Below, piece by piece: positions 1 to 9,475 of a stretch of DNA of 64,000 nucleotides; position 1 is the first letter of the stretch; every line of letters begins with the position of its first letter. A program made the position numbers and the translations under genes. The stretch comes from Ignavibacteria bacterium (GTDB lineage: Bacteria > Bacteroidota > Ignavibacteria > Kapaibacteriales > UBA961): assembly GCA_016720145.1 (NCBI GenBank), contig JADJXV010000004.1, forward strand, positions 328,782 through 392,781, given 5' to 3'. The notes under the pieces were generated by a model, which had not been told where the DNA came from, did no database searches, and saw nothing but the letters and a program-made list of their open reading frames with translations.

Positions 1-1755
1 TTTAGAATTTGTGCTACTCAATTCTGCTTTATCAAATTCAAAAAGAATGAGATTGTAACGGTCGATTTGCTTGTCGTCAAGCTGTTCACTGCGTTTCTTT
101 TGGATTGAGATGAGTTCGACCGGTAGTTCACCAATTGCGCCTGTTGCTTGTCCGGCCTCGTCACGCACATCGAGGGCATAGCGAATTGGTTCGGAAGTAC
201 GAGGAATTGTCTTACGGTCATCATCGCTTTTCCATTCGAGTACTTCATCAAGAGTTGATCGACCCGTAAACTCTTTAAGTGTTTTTCCATTTTGAGAAGC
301 AGTCAATTTCCATGAAAAAATTCCAGCTTCTGCGATAGCTTTTGGTCGGAATCGTATCATCGGAGTAGCAGTAACGATTGTATCGTTAATTATAACAGGA
401 TCAAGGAGTTCGGGAATTGATGCTCGTACTTCAACGCGTCTGTTCTCAGCGGCACCTTCCGGCTTTTCCGGATTCGATGGCTTCTCAGGCAAATTACGAG
501 GCGCTTCAATTTTTATTCTCGATTCATCAATTTTCCAATTCGAAACCAAGTAATTTTTAATAGATTCTGCTCTTTGTCGCGAAAGAGTTGTATTACCTTT
601 TTCAGCACCTATATCGGCATTGCTTCCTGTAAGCGTAATAGTAGCAGCTGCCGCTTGTGTCATACGCTTGCCAATGACATTTAATACCTGATAATACACT
701 TCAATTGTTGATGCATCACGAAGCTTTTCAACCTGAAAATTATTAGTTTCACTCGGCAAAACACGAGTGTATCGTGCAGGTAACTCAGCGGAATTTTCAT
801 CAAAAAATATATAATTAAGGAGTGGACTCATCTGTGATGATACAAATTCTTCAATTCTGAATCTTGTAGCTACTGTCGATTCTACACCAGCTTCGTCCAC
901 ACTCACGGCAGTCACCGATGCCGATAATGCATACGTTTTAGCCTTGTCAACGACGATTTCTTTACGTTCGGGTATTACTTCTTTAACAGGTTCAATCGGA
1001 GTGGCAGCTGCCGGCTTCGGTGAATATTTCAAGACAAGTCCGAATCGAATCGTATTCGCTTTCCAATCCAAATCACTCGCAAGTTGATTAAGACCAAGCG
1101 AGTAGAATACTTCAGGCGCAATAATAAACGTACGGTCTTTGTTCAATGGTAAGTCATAGCTCCCGCCAAACATGAGTGAAGCAGCGATACCGGAGGCGTT
1201 CGGAATATCACCGGAAAGCTCGTTATTCACCCTCCTGCCGTCGCCAAAAGTACCCGGATATTCCGGCATGATTTGTTCCTTCTGATCATACGTTTTTTGC
1301 ATCGTAAAGCCAAGTCTTCCACCAAGTTGCAGATACATGTTCCCGAATAACCGATACCCGATCAACGGCTCAATTCCTACATTTGACAATGATGCAGCTA
1401 CGGTATGTTCAGAAAAAATAGTGGTTAATTGACCATTGATAATCACCGGAAGAGGTTCACTAGTCGATAGTGTGGCATTAAGTGATGAATAACCCGCTCG
1501 CAGAGAGAGTAGTAGATTGTCGGCAAGAGGAAATTCCATTAATGCTCCAAGTGAAACACCAGTACCGGTTCCACTTTCGTAGCGAGGGCAGCAGCTCGGC
1601 ACTCCGGGAAGTTTCTGAAAATTCGCCGAATGGGAGTTCAGCCCTAGATCTCCATATATTCCAAAATGAGTGCGTACTTTATCGTTGCTGTTCTGAGCAA
1701 TAGCATTCGCCGAACTTAAGGCAAGGAAAATGACGAGAAAAAATCGTAGCTTCAT
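1..1755 (-). CDS. OmpA-family outer-membrane protein, 3' end outside window
   Basis: The gene reads leftward from an ATG at 1755-1753 and runs off the window, so the C-terminus is missing. It opens with a signal peptide (MKLRFFLVIFLALSSANAIA). About 200 residues follow that resemble an outer-membrane beta-barrel (alternating segments such as IGYRLFGNMYLQLGGRLGF). Next comes an OmpA-like peptidoglycan-binding region containing FDENSAELP, then ITLTGSNADIGAEKGN and LSRQRAESIKNYL. A second OmpA-like start, FEFDKAELSS, lies at the window edge, so two OmpA-type modules may be in tandem. OmpA proteins anchor the outer membrane to peptidoglycan. The next gene downstream in the window (1811-2644), on the same strand, is also OmpA-like, and the two probably form an envelope cluster. 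Family is fairly certain; the precise role is not. Confidence 0.8.
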   Translation of the reverse strand, partial: MKLRFFLVIFLALSSANAIAQNSNDKVRTHFGIYGDLGLNSHSANFQKLPGVPSCCPRYESGTGTGVSLGALMEFPLADNLLLSLRAGYSSLNATLSTSEPLPVIINGQLTTIFSEHTVAASLSNVGIEPLIGYRLFGNMYLQLGGRLGFTMQKTYDQKEQIMPEYPGTFGDGRRVNNELSGDIPNASGIAASLMFGGSYDLPLNKDRTFIIAPEVFYSLGLNQLASDLDWKANTIRFGLVLKYSPKPAAATPIEPVKEVIPERKEIVVDKAKTYALSASVTAVSVDEAGVESTVATRFRIEEFVSSQMSPLLNYIFFDENSAELPARYTRVLPSETNNFQVEKLRDASTIEVYYQVLNVIGKRMTQAAAATITLTGSNADIGAEKGNTTLSRQRAESIKNYLVSNWKIDESRIKIEAPRNLPEKPSNPEKPEGAAENRRVEVRASIPELLDPVIINDTIVTATPMIRFRPKAIAEAGIFSWKLTASQNGKTLKEFTGRSTLDEVLEWKSDDDRKTIPRTSEPIRYALDVRDEAGQATGAIGELPVELISIQKKRSEQLDDKQIDRYNLILFEFDKAELSSTNSK

Positions 1756-1810
1756 GAGTTTAATAAGTATAAGTAAATGTGCTTTGTGTAGTATGTTGAG
1801 TTAAAACAAG

Positions 1811-2644
1811 TTAATCGAATAAACTTTTCACTTCACCTACATTAATAATTGCATTTTTGAATGTCGGGGAAGCGCCATTGGCACCTTGCGGGAAAGGAGC
1901 ATCGGTTATTACTTTAATACGAATATCAGCGTTTTTAACATCCTGCAAAAAAGCTTTCAATGCCACACCACGGGCAACAGCCAGCTCATCAATAAGTGGC
2001 TTTGGAGGAACAGTGTCGATTGGCGCAGGAGGTGGTGGAGGTGGTGGCTCAACTACTTTTTTCCCTTTTGGGGTTTTACCTTTTTTAGGCTTGACTACCG
2101 GTATTGGCTCAATAGGAGCCGGAGGTGGTGGGGGTTTTAATTCAGCATCGCCATACACTGTAGCTATGATTGTAAGTGTTCTATTCCGGCGCATCATTTC
2201 TTTGAGTTCGGTAAGTGCAGTGGTCGCATCAGCCGAAAGTGTGGACTGACCTGTGCTAAATGCATGTAAAGCGTGTAGTTCCATCCCTGAGCGCAGTTTC
2301 TGCACTTTAAAGTCTCGCACCGCTACCGAGTATGCTTTACTTAATGGGAGGGTCACTGTTTCTGTTTTGCGGAGGATGTCATAACTATACAGCATAATGC
2401 TGTAAGTACCACCGGGCTCGAGAACTGCCTGATATGAACCGTTATTTGTGGCAGATTTGCCACGCGTTTTCGCGCCGGCTGCGTCCGTAATTTCAAAATC
2501 ACAACCTACAGGTTTGCCGGTCGCTTCATCGGTAATTGTCCCTTGAAGGAGCGTCACTACCTTGGTCTGAGCAGAAAGATGAAAGCTGCAAATTGATGAG
2601 AGAAGCAAGACAAGAGCAGCAAATTTTGTAAACTGTATCTTCAT
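1811..2644 (-). CDS. Secreted protein with split OmpA-like domain and proline-rich insert
   Basis: I take the ATG at 2644-2642 (MKIQFTKFAALVLLL), because the signal peptide begins there; an upstream in-frame ATG at 2683 would put 13 extra residues before it. This gives 277 residues. After the signal peptide comes a carboxypeptidase-regulatory-like beta domain (GTITDEATGKPVGCDFEI). The C-terminal half reads like OmpA (FSTGQSTLSADATTALTELK, then LTIIATVYGD). However, a Pro/Lys-rich insert with two poly-proline runs separates it from the second half (ELAVARGVALKAFLQDVKNA, then IRIKVITD). The typical peptidoglycan-binding residues are not obvious, so this may be a degenerate or structural relative. 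It follows the OmpA gene upstream-oriented on the same strand. Confidence 0.6.
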   Translation of the reverse strand: MKIQFTKFAALVLLLSSICSFHLSAQTKVVTLLQGTITDEATGKPVGCDFEITDAAGAKTRGKSATNNGSYQAVLEPGGTYSIMLYSYDILRKTETVTLPLSKAYSVAVRDFKVQKLRSGMELHALHAFSTGQSTLSADATTALTELKEMMRRNRTLTIIATVYGDAELKPPPPPAPIEPIPVVKPKKGKTPKGKKVVEPPPPPPPAPIDTVPPKPLIDELAVARGVALKAFLQDVKNADIRIKVITDAPFPQGANGASPTFKNAIINVGEVKSLFD

Positions 2645-2726
2645 AGAATTACTAAAAATATGAGAAGGAAATATTTGGTTCAATTAAATGTAAATTCTTG
2701 TTGTAAATTGAGTTAAAGCTTGCGTG

Positions 2727-3482
2727 TCATGCACTCAAGAATTTTGCTATACCTGCTTTGCAATCATCGGTCATCCGCGTAAATGCATTCATGGAAGCGG
2801 CATAGCGGAGTCCTGCTTCGAGAGACATGCCGTGTAAATTCACGAGCATTTCCTTGGTTAGAGCCATCGATGTGGCACTGTTTTGGGAAAGTGTTTCAGC
2901 TAATCGATCGATAAATACATCGAGGTCTATATCCGGCACACAATACGTCGCAAGTCCAAGTCGAAATGCTTCCTGCGCCGAAATGGTCTCAGCCGAAAGC
3001 AACAGCCGCCGCGCTTGTGTATCGCCAATTTTCCGCAGCAAATACACCATCACCACCGCCGGAATAAACCCAATTTTGACTTCAGAATAGCCAAATTTCG
3101 CCGATTCAGATGCCACAACATAATCACACACACTCGCAAGCCCACACCCTCCGGCAATCGCCGCACCATGGACTCTGGCGATTACGGGCTTGGAACAGGA
3201 ATAAATCTCATGAAATGTCTCCTGCAAAAGCTGCGAGTCGGCAAGATTTTCCATCGCCGAATACTTGGATACGTTCTGCAAATACTCCAAATCCGCACCT
3301 GCGCAAAATGCCTTACCATTGGCTGCAAGGACAATGACTTTGACGCGCGCATCAGCCGAAAGAGTTCGAAATTCAGCCCGCAAACGGAGTAATAAATCCG
3401 CATTGAGCGCATTGCGTTTGTCGGGTCTGTTCAGCGTGATACGGGCTATAGAACCCTCCGTCGCCACATGCAAAATATCCAT
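2727..3482 (-). CDS. Enoyl-CoA hydratase/isomerase family protein
   Basis: This 251-residue protein has the crotonase fold over its full length. The oxyanion-hole segments are FCAGADL (59-65) and AAIAGGCGLA (107-116). The second catalytic glutamate is present in SEVKIGFIP (Glu134). The first one, which in classical enoyl-CoA hydratase follows GGGC, is Gly here (GGCG). The pattern AGGCGLASVCD ... EVKIGFIPAVVMVYLLRKIG is close to Bacteroidota proteins annotated as methylglutaconyl-CoA hydratase of leucine breakdown. That is my best guess from memory of the family. It is cytoplasmic with no signal peptide, and no other leucine or fatty-acid genes lie beside it. Confidence 0.8.
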   Translation of the reverse strand: MDILHVATEGSIARITLNRPDKRNALNADLLLRLRAEFRTLSADARVKVIVLAANGKAFCAGADLEYLQNVSKYSAMENLADSQLLQETFHEIYSCSKPVIARVHGAAIAGGCGLASVCDYVVASESAKFGYSEVKIGFIPAVVMVYLLRKIGDTQARRLLLSAETISAQEAFRLGLATYCVPDIDLDVFIDRLAETLSQNSATSMALTKEMLVNLHGMSLEAGLRYAASMNAFTRMTDDCKAGIAKFLSA

Positions 3483-3876
3483 GAAGTCATTTAATTTCTG
3501 TGTACAAAAGTCAACGGTCGCAAAAATACGATTTTACCCTTAGATTTTCCCGTTCAATCCGTGAGCAATTATAAAAATCGTGAAATACCTGTATTTTTTC
3601 ACTTAAAAACTGATTTTGGGTTCGCTTCCTTACCTTCCACACCTCGCCTGCGGTCACCCGTTACCGTCCAAGCGTTCAGAAGTACATAATTCTCGATGCG
3701 GAATTTTACTATTTTGATATCAGAAACATTGAATGAAGCAAATTACAGAAAAAGAGGAGAATTAGCTTGTTCATCCGATGATTTTTAGCGAGTTTTGCAT
3801 GCAACAGCTGGCACGTAACTCCAACGACATCCAATGTAATCAATCCATTTTTTTTACTTTTTCGAATGAGGTCATT
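3483..3876. other. Intergenic, 394 bp, divergent promoters presumed
   Basis: This stretch lies between the starts of two divergently transcribed genes. It is AT-rich at both ends with a GC-richer middle (about 3630-3680). I see no RNA gene, terminator or recognisable operator. Confidence 0.3.
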
Positions 3877-4464
3877 ATGAAGCAGAGCGTCCATTGTACC
3901 ATGATGAGAGACGGTCAACTCAGTCAGCAGCAAGTCTATACCGTCGAGCACAGCAAACAGTGTGTGACAATTCAAGAGCAGGCAACGGTTGAAAGTAATA
4001 AAGGCATCGACATTCAATGCCGGTTTTCGGTGACACCACGCGCGGGGTTTTCGGCTATTTCACTCAGTGTGGCAAAAGACGGTCAGACATCTCATGCGTT
4101 AGATTTTACGCATCATGCAGCCGATGGGACTGCGATGACGGTCAATGGAGTATCTACTGCTGTCGAATTTGAGGAAGGGATGGTATTAGTCGATGGACCG
4201 AACCCGCTGTTTGACTATGCCAATGCGATGCTTCTGATTGGAATTCAGAATCAGGAAACCTGTACGCACACCGTTCACGCGCTGAACTGGAGCAAAGGCA
4301 TATTTTACCCGATGGAATATGAATTCACCAAGCGGGATAACACGATACTTATCAACAAGAAAGACTTCGGTATTACCGGTGAAATCACCTTAGACCCACA
4401 GACACAGTCCATGACCGAGGCGAGCTATACTAATGGCGAGCACTATTTCTTCAGACCGGTCTGA
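3877..4464 (+). CDS. Hypothetical protein, 195 residues
   Basis: I choose the ATG at 3877 (MKQSVHCTMMRDGQLSQQQ), which has a Shine-Dalgarno-like GAGG just upstream. An in-frame upstream ATG at 3778 would add 33 residues of unlikely composition. The protein has no signal peptide, no membrane segment and no motif I recognise. It is rich in beta-prone segments and polar residues. A rho-independent terminator follows directly, so it is probably a single-gene unit. Function unknown. Confidence 0.65.
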   Translation: MKQSVHCTMMRDGQLSQQQVYTVEHSKQCVTIQEQATVESNKGIDIQCRFSVTPRAGFSAISLSVAKDGQTSHALDFTHHAADGTAMTVNGVSTAVEFEEGMVLVDGPNPLFDYANAMLLIGIQNQETCTHTVHALNWSKGIFYPMEYEFTKRDNTILINKKDFGITGEITLDPQTQSMTEASYTNGEHYFFRPV

Positions 4465-4500
4465 AGTCAAGCTGTATTCTATTGAACGAACAATCCGTTA

Positions 4501-4540
4501 CATCGGCAGGAGATACCTCTTGCCGATGTTTTTTTTTTCG
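4501..4540 (+). terminator. Rho-independent terminator
   Basis: The hairpin arms CATCGGCA and TGCCGATG are followed by a run of ten T. It lies 37 bp after the hypothetical gene ending at 4464. Confidence 0.9.
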
Positions 4541-4691
4541 TATGAATACGTTTCATGGTGCTGCCTCGGCGCTGAAATTTACCAAAGAGCGAAAAATTTA
4601 CCTCGCACTGCACGGGTAATTCCTCGTGTTTTCGTAAATTGCCGACCAAAATACAGTATTACCAAGGTTTATCTCTTTTTCAAAATAATCT

Positions 4692-5243
4692 ATGAAACGT
4701 TTGCAACCCCTTTTAATCGCGTTGGTCTGCATACTTGCCCTCAGCAGTAGCCTCCGCGCGCAAGAGCCGACTCTTCTGCGCTATGTATCCGAAGGCGGCG
4801 GCATCCTGCTCTCCACCGGTGGCGGCTATTCTCTTTCCGGCACGCTTGGTCAGCCGGTAGCGGGATTCCTCGACAACTACACGTCCTCCCAAGGGTTTTG
4901 GACATCGATTATCCTACCAAATTCCGCAGAGGAAGAATTTATCCCGGCAGCACAAAGCAACTATAGTGTCACTCCGAATCCACTTCGCACTTCCGCTACT
5001 ATTTCATTCGAAATTCCCTCCGAAAGTACTGTTACCATTGAAATTACCGACGCTCTCGGGCAGACGGTGCGCACCCTTGGCGGTGACCGCTTCGCAGCCG
5101 GCAGCTTTGCGCTCCTGTGGGACGGCATGACCGACAGCGGCACTCCGGCGAGCACGGGCTCCTATCAGTCACGGCTGATTATCCGCCCGATAAGCGGTGC
5201 CGGTATCCGCGTAAGTCGCTTGATGATTATGCTGGTACGGTAA
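4692..5243 (+). CDS. Small secreted protein with T9SS/FlgD-like C-terminal domain
   Basis: This protein has 183 residues. It starts with a signal peptide (MKRLQPLLIALVCILALSSS ... RAQ). A short N-terminal domain with Gly-rich strands follows (GGGILLSTGGGYSLSGTLGQPVAG), of a kind seen in other secreted proteins of this lineage. Residues 95-183 form a FlgD-Ig-like, type IX sorting-type domain (SVTPNPLRTSATISFEIP, then ITDALGQTVRTL, then GSYQSRLI). It therefore looks like a small exported protein carrying almost only the sorting domain. No catalytic motif is visible. Confidence 0.7.
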   Translation: MKRLQPLLIALVCILALSSSLRAQEPTLLRYVSEGGGILLSTGGGYSLSGTLGQPVAGFLDNYTSSQGFWTSIILPNSAEEEFIPAAQSNYSVTPNPLRTSATISFEIPSESTVTIEITDALGQTVRTLGGDRFAAGSFALLWDGMTDSGTPASTGSYQSRLIIRPISGAGIRVSRLMIMLVR

Positions 5244-5329
5244 TTGACATGTCCGGTCATATCCTCTTAGTGCAAAATACAATTCTCTACTTTCCTGTTC
5301 ACTTCGTACTTCGATTTCTTGGAATAATT

Positions 5330-6028
5330 ATGAAAAATATTCCTTTAATTACAGCACTCCTTTTTCTGCTTCTGGCGGCTTGTGAGAGTACGACTGAGCC
5401 AACCGTTACTGTCAAGACTGATGCACGTGATTATGTGCTTGCCGGCGGTGTCGGCACGGAACTGGTCTTTCTTCTTAGCCGAACGGATGTCGATACGAAT
5501 GGTATCAAAACCGTCGTTCCGAGCGATACTATGTTTTTGACAATCGTTGCGCGCGACTCAGCCCATCCTGTCGGTGGCTTGTCGGTGGTCGTGCAGGAAA
5601 AATTTGTGCGGGCGGGAGCATCGACACCATACGGTGGAGATACGTCCTTCTATTCAAGTACTTCTAATGAAATAAGATATTACAAAAATTATCTCGATAA
5701 TGATGCGCGCACTCTCCTCAAGAATCCTCTCAATGCCGGTGCCGAATGGACTGATACGAGCGTGAAGTCAGGCACAATGAAGAAGTTTACCATACAGTCG
5801 GTGGGAGAGACAATTTCCACAACATTCGGACAATTTACCGGTATCCGAACCCTAACACAAGGGAGCGCGATGATCAATTCCGTTCTCTATTCAGAAAAAA
5901 CCACCTATTATTATGCACCCGAAGTGCTGCTTGCGCGCCGCGAAGAAATCGTCGAAAATACCTATCCAAGTACGAAAAAAGATACACGCACAACGATCAC
6001 GGATTTGATCCGCTACACAAAAAAATAA
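5330..6028 (+). CDS. Putative lipoprotein, 232 residues
   Basis: The start is the ATG at 5330. It is followed by a lipoprotein signal peptide with a clear lipobox (MKNIPLITALLFLLLAAC), the acylated Cys being residue 18. The mature part is polar and beta-rich, with segments such as LNAGAEWTD and FGQFTGIRTL and tyrosine-rich pieces (KTTYYYAPEVLLARREEIVE). This resembles lipoproteins of unknown function common in Bacteroidota. It lies 36 bp before the fibre-like gene and could be co-transcribed with it. Confidence 0.7.
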   Translation: MKNIPLITALLFLLLAACESTTEPTVTVKTDARDYVLAGGVGTELVFLLSRTDVDTNGIKTVVPSDTMFLTIVARDSAHPVGGLSVVVQEKFVRAGASTPYGGDTSFYSSTSNEIRYYKNYLDNDARTLLKNPLNAGAEWTDTSVKSGTMKKFTIQSVGETISTTFGQFTGIRTLTQGSAMINSVLYSEKTTYYYAPEVLLARREEIVENTYPSTKKDTRTTITDLIRYTKK

Positions 6029-6064
6029 CGAACACATTATTACACAATTCAAAAAGGAAAGCCT

Positions 6065-8341
6065 ATGAAATCCTTGTATTCTTTACTCATTGCATTGCTC
6101 GTTCTCACAGGTACGATGCAGGCACAATTCCCCAAAAAAATCCATTATCAGGGCGTGATACAATCACCGACCGGACCATTGAACGGCATGTTATCTTTAA
6201 CATTTTCGATATATGATGCACCGACGGGTGGCACAAGATTTTCACAGGAAACTCAGCAAGTAAAATTCTCTAATGGTTTATTTAGTTGTGAAATTGGTGA
6301 ATCACTCCCAATAAATCTACCATTTGACAAACAGTATTGGCTGGGGATTTCAATAAATGGTGCAGCGGATATGACACCACGAACGGCATTCACAGCTACC
6401 GGCTATGCTTTTATGGCGCTGACCGTACCGGACACATCACTTTCAACAATCAAAATCAACAAAAGCGGTTCAAAACCAGGACAAGGAATCATTGCGAACG
6501 ACAAAGGCGCAAAATGGGGTGATGTTGTGACGCATTTATATCCGCACCCATCTCTCTATGTGACTCAAAATACTGGAGATATAACTATTGGAGTAGCATT
6601 CGGCGGCATCACGGAAGGTATGCTCGCTGATGGCGCGGTAACCGCCGCGAAGTTTGCTACGATTGGAATTCCTCTCAATGGACAAGTCCTTACATTTACG
6701 AGCGAAGGTGGAGGATCTATCCGCTGGAAATTTCCGCCGACCGGTGGATTTGTCCTACCATTTGCGGGCACTGTCGATCATAATAATCCGGCTTTTGACG
6801 TGACCAACACCGGTAATGGCGCAGCCGGACGCTTTGTGCAATCAGGTCCAAGCAATACTCCTGCCCTCCAAGTCGAGACCGTCGGCGCAGGAAGTGCATT
6901 CTCAGCTTTGACAACCGGAATATCTCATGCAGGACTCTTTCAAGTGAATAATCCCGTCGGTGCAGTGCCGGCTCTTAGGGCTGAAAATAACAGCATCTTT
7001 GGCATCGGATTCGAAGGTATAGCCACCCACGCGACCGGCCGCACAACAGGTGTCATCGGACGCTCTCTTTCGAATGCCGACAGCGCTCGAGGTGTATTTG
7101 GTCAAGTCGTCAATGCTGCTCCCGGCATTTACGCAAGCGGCGTGCGCGGACTCAGCGCTAATACCACCGCTACCGGTTACGGTGTATGGGGTACGCATTC
7201 AGGTAGGGGCTCAGGCGTGTATGGTAATTCTACCCTCGGCGTAGGTGTACGCGGTGTAAGCCGTGACAGTGTAGCAATTTACGCGCTCCACAGCGCAGCA
7301 ACCGGTACCAATCCCGCCATCGTCGGAGAAACAAATTCAACTACAGACTCAAGCGCCGCAATCATCGGTCGCATTGCTTCACCTACCGTTGGCGTAAATT
7401 CTTCGGGTATTTATGGTGCAATTGCTGATACAAATACTACAGGTAATGGTGTATGGGGTTGGCATGGCGGACGTGGACGCGGAGTCTATGGCAGCACAAA
7501 TAAAGGAGTCGGCGTGCTCGGCGCAAGTGCCGATAGCAATGGAGTTGTCGGTATTCACACAGCTACCACCGGCACGACCGCCGGCGTTCGTGGTGAGTCG
7601 AGATCGACAGCAGCCGGTGCAAGTGCAATTCACGGTGTGATGAGCGCGACGAATGCAGGCGCTACATCAGCAGGCGTGCGCGGAGCGAATAATAACACTG
7701 CCGCAAATGGTTATGGTGTATGGGGTTCACATGCAGGTAACGGTGTAGGCGTGAACGGTTCAACCGTCGGCGGTACGGGTGTGATGGGATCAGCTACTTC
7801 TACCCCCGCCACGAGTTACGGCGTATCCGGTCAATCAGCAAGTTCGACCGGTACCGGTGTTTATGGTGCGGCGACATCGACCACCGGTAAAAATTACGGT
7901 GTGTATGGTCAAGCTACAAGTGACTCTTCAAGCGCTGTCTATGGCGTGAATTCCAATACATCAGCGACAGCGTATGCCGGTAATTTCAAAGGAAAAGTAA
8001 ATGTAAGTGGTGATATTACAAAAACATACTCAGCCACTTCGCCAACAGCAGAACGCCGCGCGGTGCCCATCTGCTACGGAACAGTCAACGCAAATGGAAC
8101 AATAGCTTCCGGCACACCGAATTTCTCGGCAGCATGGACAGCAGGCGGGGATTATGTGATCCAAATCGAAGGTGAAAATTATAACGGTACAAGCTACACG
8201 ACAGTCGTGACGCCTATCAGCACCGTGCCGCTCATCGGAACAACGTACGCCATATCGAACGCATTCCTCGGTGTGAGAATTTTTAATATGGCTTCGACAG
8301 CAATTCAAAATGGATTTAGCTTTATTGTGTATAAGCCGTGA
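6065..8341 (+). CDS. Large secreted fibre-like protein with GVxG repeats
   Basis: This 758-residue protein has a signal peptide (MKSLYSLLIALLVLTGTMQA). An N-terminal domain common to Bacteroidota tail-fibre-domain-like secreted proteins follows (FPKKIHYQGVIQSPTGPLNG, then LPINLPFDKQYWLGISINGA, then TPRTAFTATGYAFMA). Residues about 230-650 are imperfect repeats built on Gly-Val-Xxx-Gly turns (GYGVWGTHSGRGSGVYGNST, GNGVWGWHGGRGRGVYG). These predict a repetitive beta-helix or trimeric fibre. The C-terminal 110 residues are a separate beta-rich domain (YTVVVTPISTVPLIGTTYA-like). A ribosome site (AAAGGAAAG) precedes the ATG. It is probably a surface appendage or adhesin; this is inference from composition. 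Confidence 0.65.
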   Translation: MKSLYSLLIALLVLTGTMQAQFPKKIHYQGVIQSPTGPLNGMLSLTFSIYDAPTGGTRFSQETQQVKFSNGLFSCEIGESLPINLPFDKQYWLGISINGAADMTPRTAFTATGYAFMALTVPDTSLSTIKINKSGSKPGQGIIANDKGAKWGDVVTHLYPHPSLYVTQNTGDITIGVAFGGITEGMLADGAVTAAKFATIGIPLNGQVLTFTSEGGGSIRWKFPPTGGFVLPFAGTVDHNNPAFDVTNTGNGAAGRFVQSGPSNTPALQVETVGAGSAFSALTTGISHAGLFQVNNPVGAVPALRAENNSIFGIGFEGIATHATGRTTGVIGRSLSNADSARGVFGQVVNAAPGIYASGVRGLSANTTATGYGVWGTHSGRGSGVYGNSTLGVGVRGVSRDSVAIYALHSAATGTNPAIVGETNSTTDSSAAIIGRIASPTVGVNSSGIYGAIADTNTTGNGVWGWHGGRGRGVYGSTNKGVGVLGASADSNGVVGIHTATTGTTAGVRGESRSTAAGASAIHGVMSATNAGATSAGVRGANNNTAANGYGVWGSHAGNGVGVNGSTVGGTGVMGSATSTPATSYGVSGQSASSTGTGVYGAATSTTGKNYGVYGQATSDSSSAVYGVNSNTSATAYAGNFKGKVNVSGDITKTYSATSPTAERRAVPICYGTVNANGTIASGTPNFSAAWTAGGDYVIQIEGENYNGTSYTTVVTPISTVPLIGTTYAISNAFLGVRIFNMASTAIQNGFSFIVYKP

Positions 8342-8440
8342 GTTAGTGGTAAGTGGTAAGTGGTAAGTGGTAAGTCAGTAAGTCAGTAAGTCAGTAAGTC
8401 GTAAATCAGTAAGTAGTAAGCCGTAAGCACGGTTGCGTTC
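8342..8440 (+). repeat. GTAAGTGG / GTAAGTCA short tandem repeats
   Basis: Immediately after the stop codon lie four GTAAGTG units, then four GTAAGTCA units, then degenerate copies. They belong to the same heptamer/octamer family as the arrays at 10871-11200, 40021-40156 and 52264-52295. Confidence 0.85.
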
Positions 8441-8552
8441 TTTAGCGCCTATAGCGCCTTTTGCGTTAAATTCTTCAAAACGCCTGGACGGCAACGGGTG
8501 CCCGCAAACGAGGATTGGAATATGCACAACCTGACCCAAAAATTAAAAATCT

Positions 8553-9344
8553 ATGCCCGAACATCTGACGATTGAGCCAATCGGAATCCTGCGGTCGCCC
8601 TATACCGACAAGTATGATGCCCCGCGTCAGCCGGCTGTCGATGGGAAACGGAATGAAAGTGTGATTACGCTCTATCCTCATAGAAATTATGAGCAGGCAC
8701 TCGAAGACTTGGCGGGGTTTGAACGGGTGTGGATTGTGTCGTGGTTCCATCGGAACGCGCAGTGGAAACCGAAAGTACTGCCTCCGAGAAGCGGACGCAC
8801 GAAGCGTGGGGTGTTTGCTACGCGCTCGCCGCACCGACCGAATCCTATCGGACTCTCAGTGTGCGAACTCGTGAAAATAAAAGGACTTCGCGTGTATGTC
8901 CGCGATGTGGACCTGCTCGATGAAACGCCGATTCTCGATATTAAACCCTATATTCCGTATGCTGATAGCTTCCCGGACTCGCGCATTGGTTGGCTTGCCG
9001 AGGCAGAAGCAAACGCGCAGGTGTTTGAAATTACCCTTTCGGATGTAGCAAGCGCGCAGCTTGACTGGCTGGAGTCACATTCCGAACTCAATCTCCGTTC
9101 GGTGGCATTTCCGGTGCTGAGGCGTGATCCGTTTCCGTATTCTTCACGGCGGATTGTGGCGACGGATGCGGGGTTTTGCATGGCGGTCAAGTCCTGGCGG
9201 ATTCACTTTCAAATTCTTGAAAATACTGTACATATCGAGCGTATTGCAAGCGGTTACAGCAAGGAATATGTGTTTGTGAATCCTGATGGGCATCAGCTCA
9301 ATGACCACACGGCACATCGCGGGTTTTATCAGTTGTGGGAATGA
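8553..9344 (+). CDS. trmO: tRNA (N6-threonylcarbamoyladenosine(37)-N6)-methyltransferase TrmO
   Basis: This 263-residue cytoplasmic protein is predicted to methylate N6 of t6A37 in tRNA using S-adenosylmethionine. Family hallmarks are visible: the N-terminal IGILRSPYTDKYDAPRQP, the hydrophobic strand GFERVWIVSWFH, the signature TKRGVFATRSPHRPNPIGLS, and LDIKPYIPYADSFPD. The C-terminal domain (about 165-263) is present, as in the long E. coli-type form. The ATG at 8553 follows an A-rich leader with no strong ribosome site. Neighbours are unrelated. Confidence 0.9.
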   Translation: MPEHLTIEPIGILRSPYTDKYDAPRQPAVDGKRNESVITLYPHRNYEQALEDLAGFERVWIVSWFHRNAQWKPKVLPPRSGRTKRGVFATRSPHRPNPIGLSVCELVKIKGLRVYVRDVDLLDETPILDIKPYIPYADSFPDSRIGWLAEAEANAQVFEITLSDVASAQLDWLESHSELNLRSVAFPVLRRDPFPYSSRRIVATDAGFCMAVKSWRIHFQILENTVHIERIASGYSKEYVFVNPDGHQLNDHTAHRGFYQLWE

Positions 9345-9378
9345 CTTTGTGTGAATGGGTCTTCTATAATGCGCTAGT

Positions 9379-9417
9379 TTACCGCAAAGTACGCAGAGGT
9401 TACGCAAAGTTCGCAGA
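9379..9417 (+). repeat. Interspersed repeat, GCAAAGTACGCAGAGG type
   Basis: This is one copy of the short repeat CGCAAAGTACGCAGAGG followed by TACGCAAAGTTCGCAGAG. It is related to the larger array at 50167-50740 and to a copy near 52362. Confidence 0.6.
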
Positions 9418-9475
9418 GTTTTGTGTCGTTATACCGGGTGATTATTTTTAATTTTTGCTGAAATTGTAAATCTTC

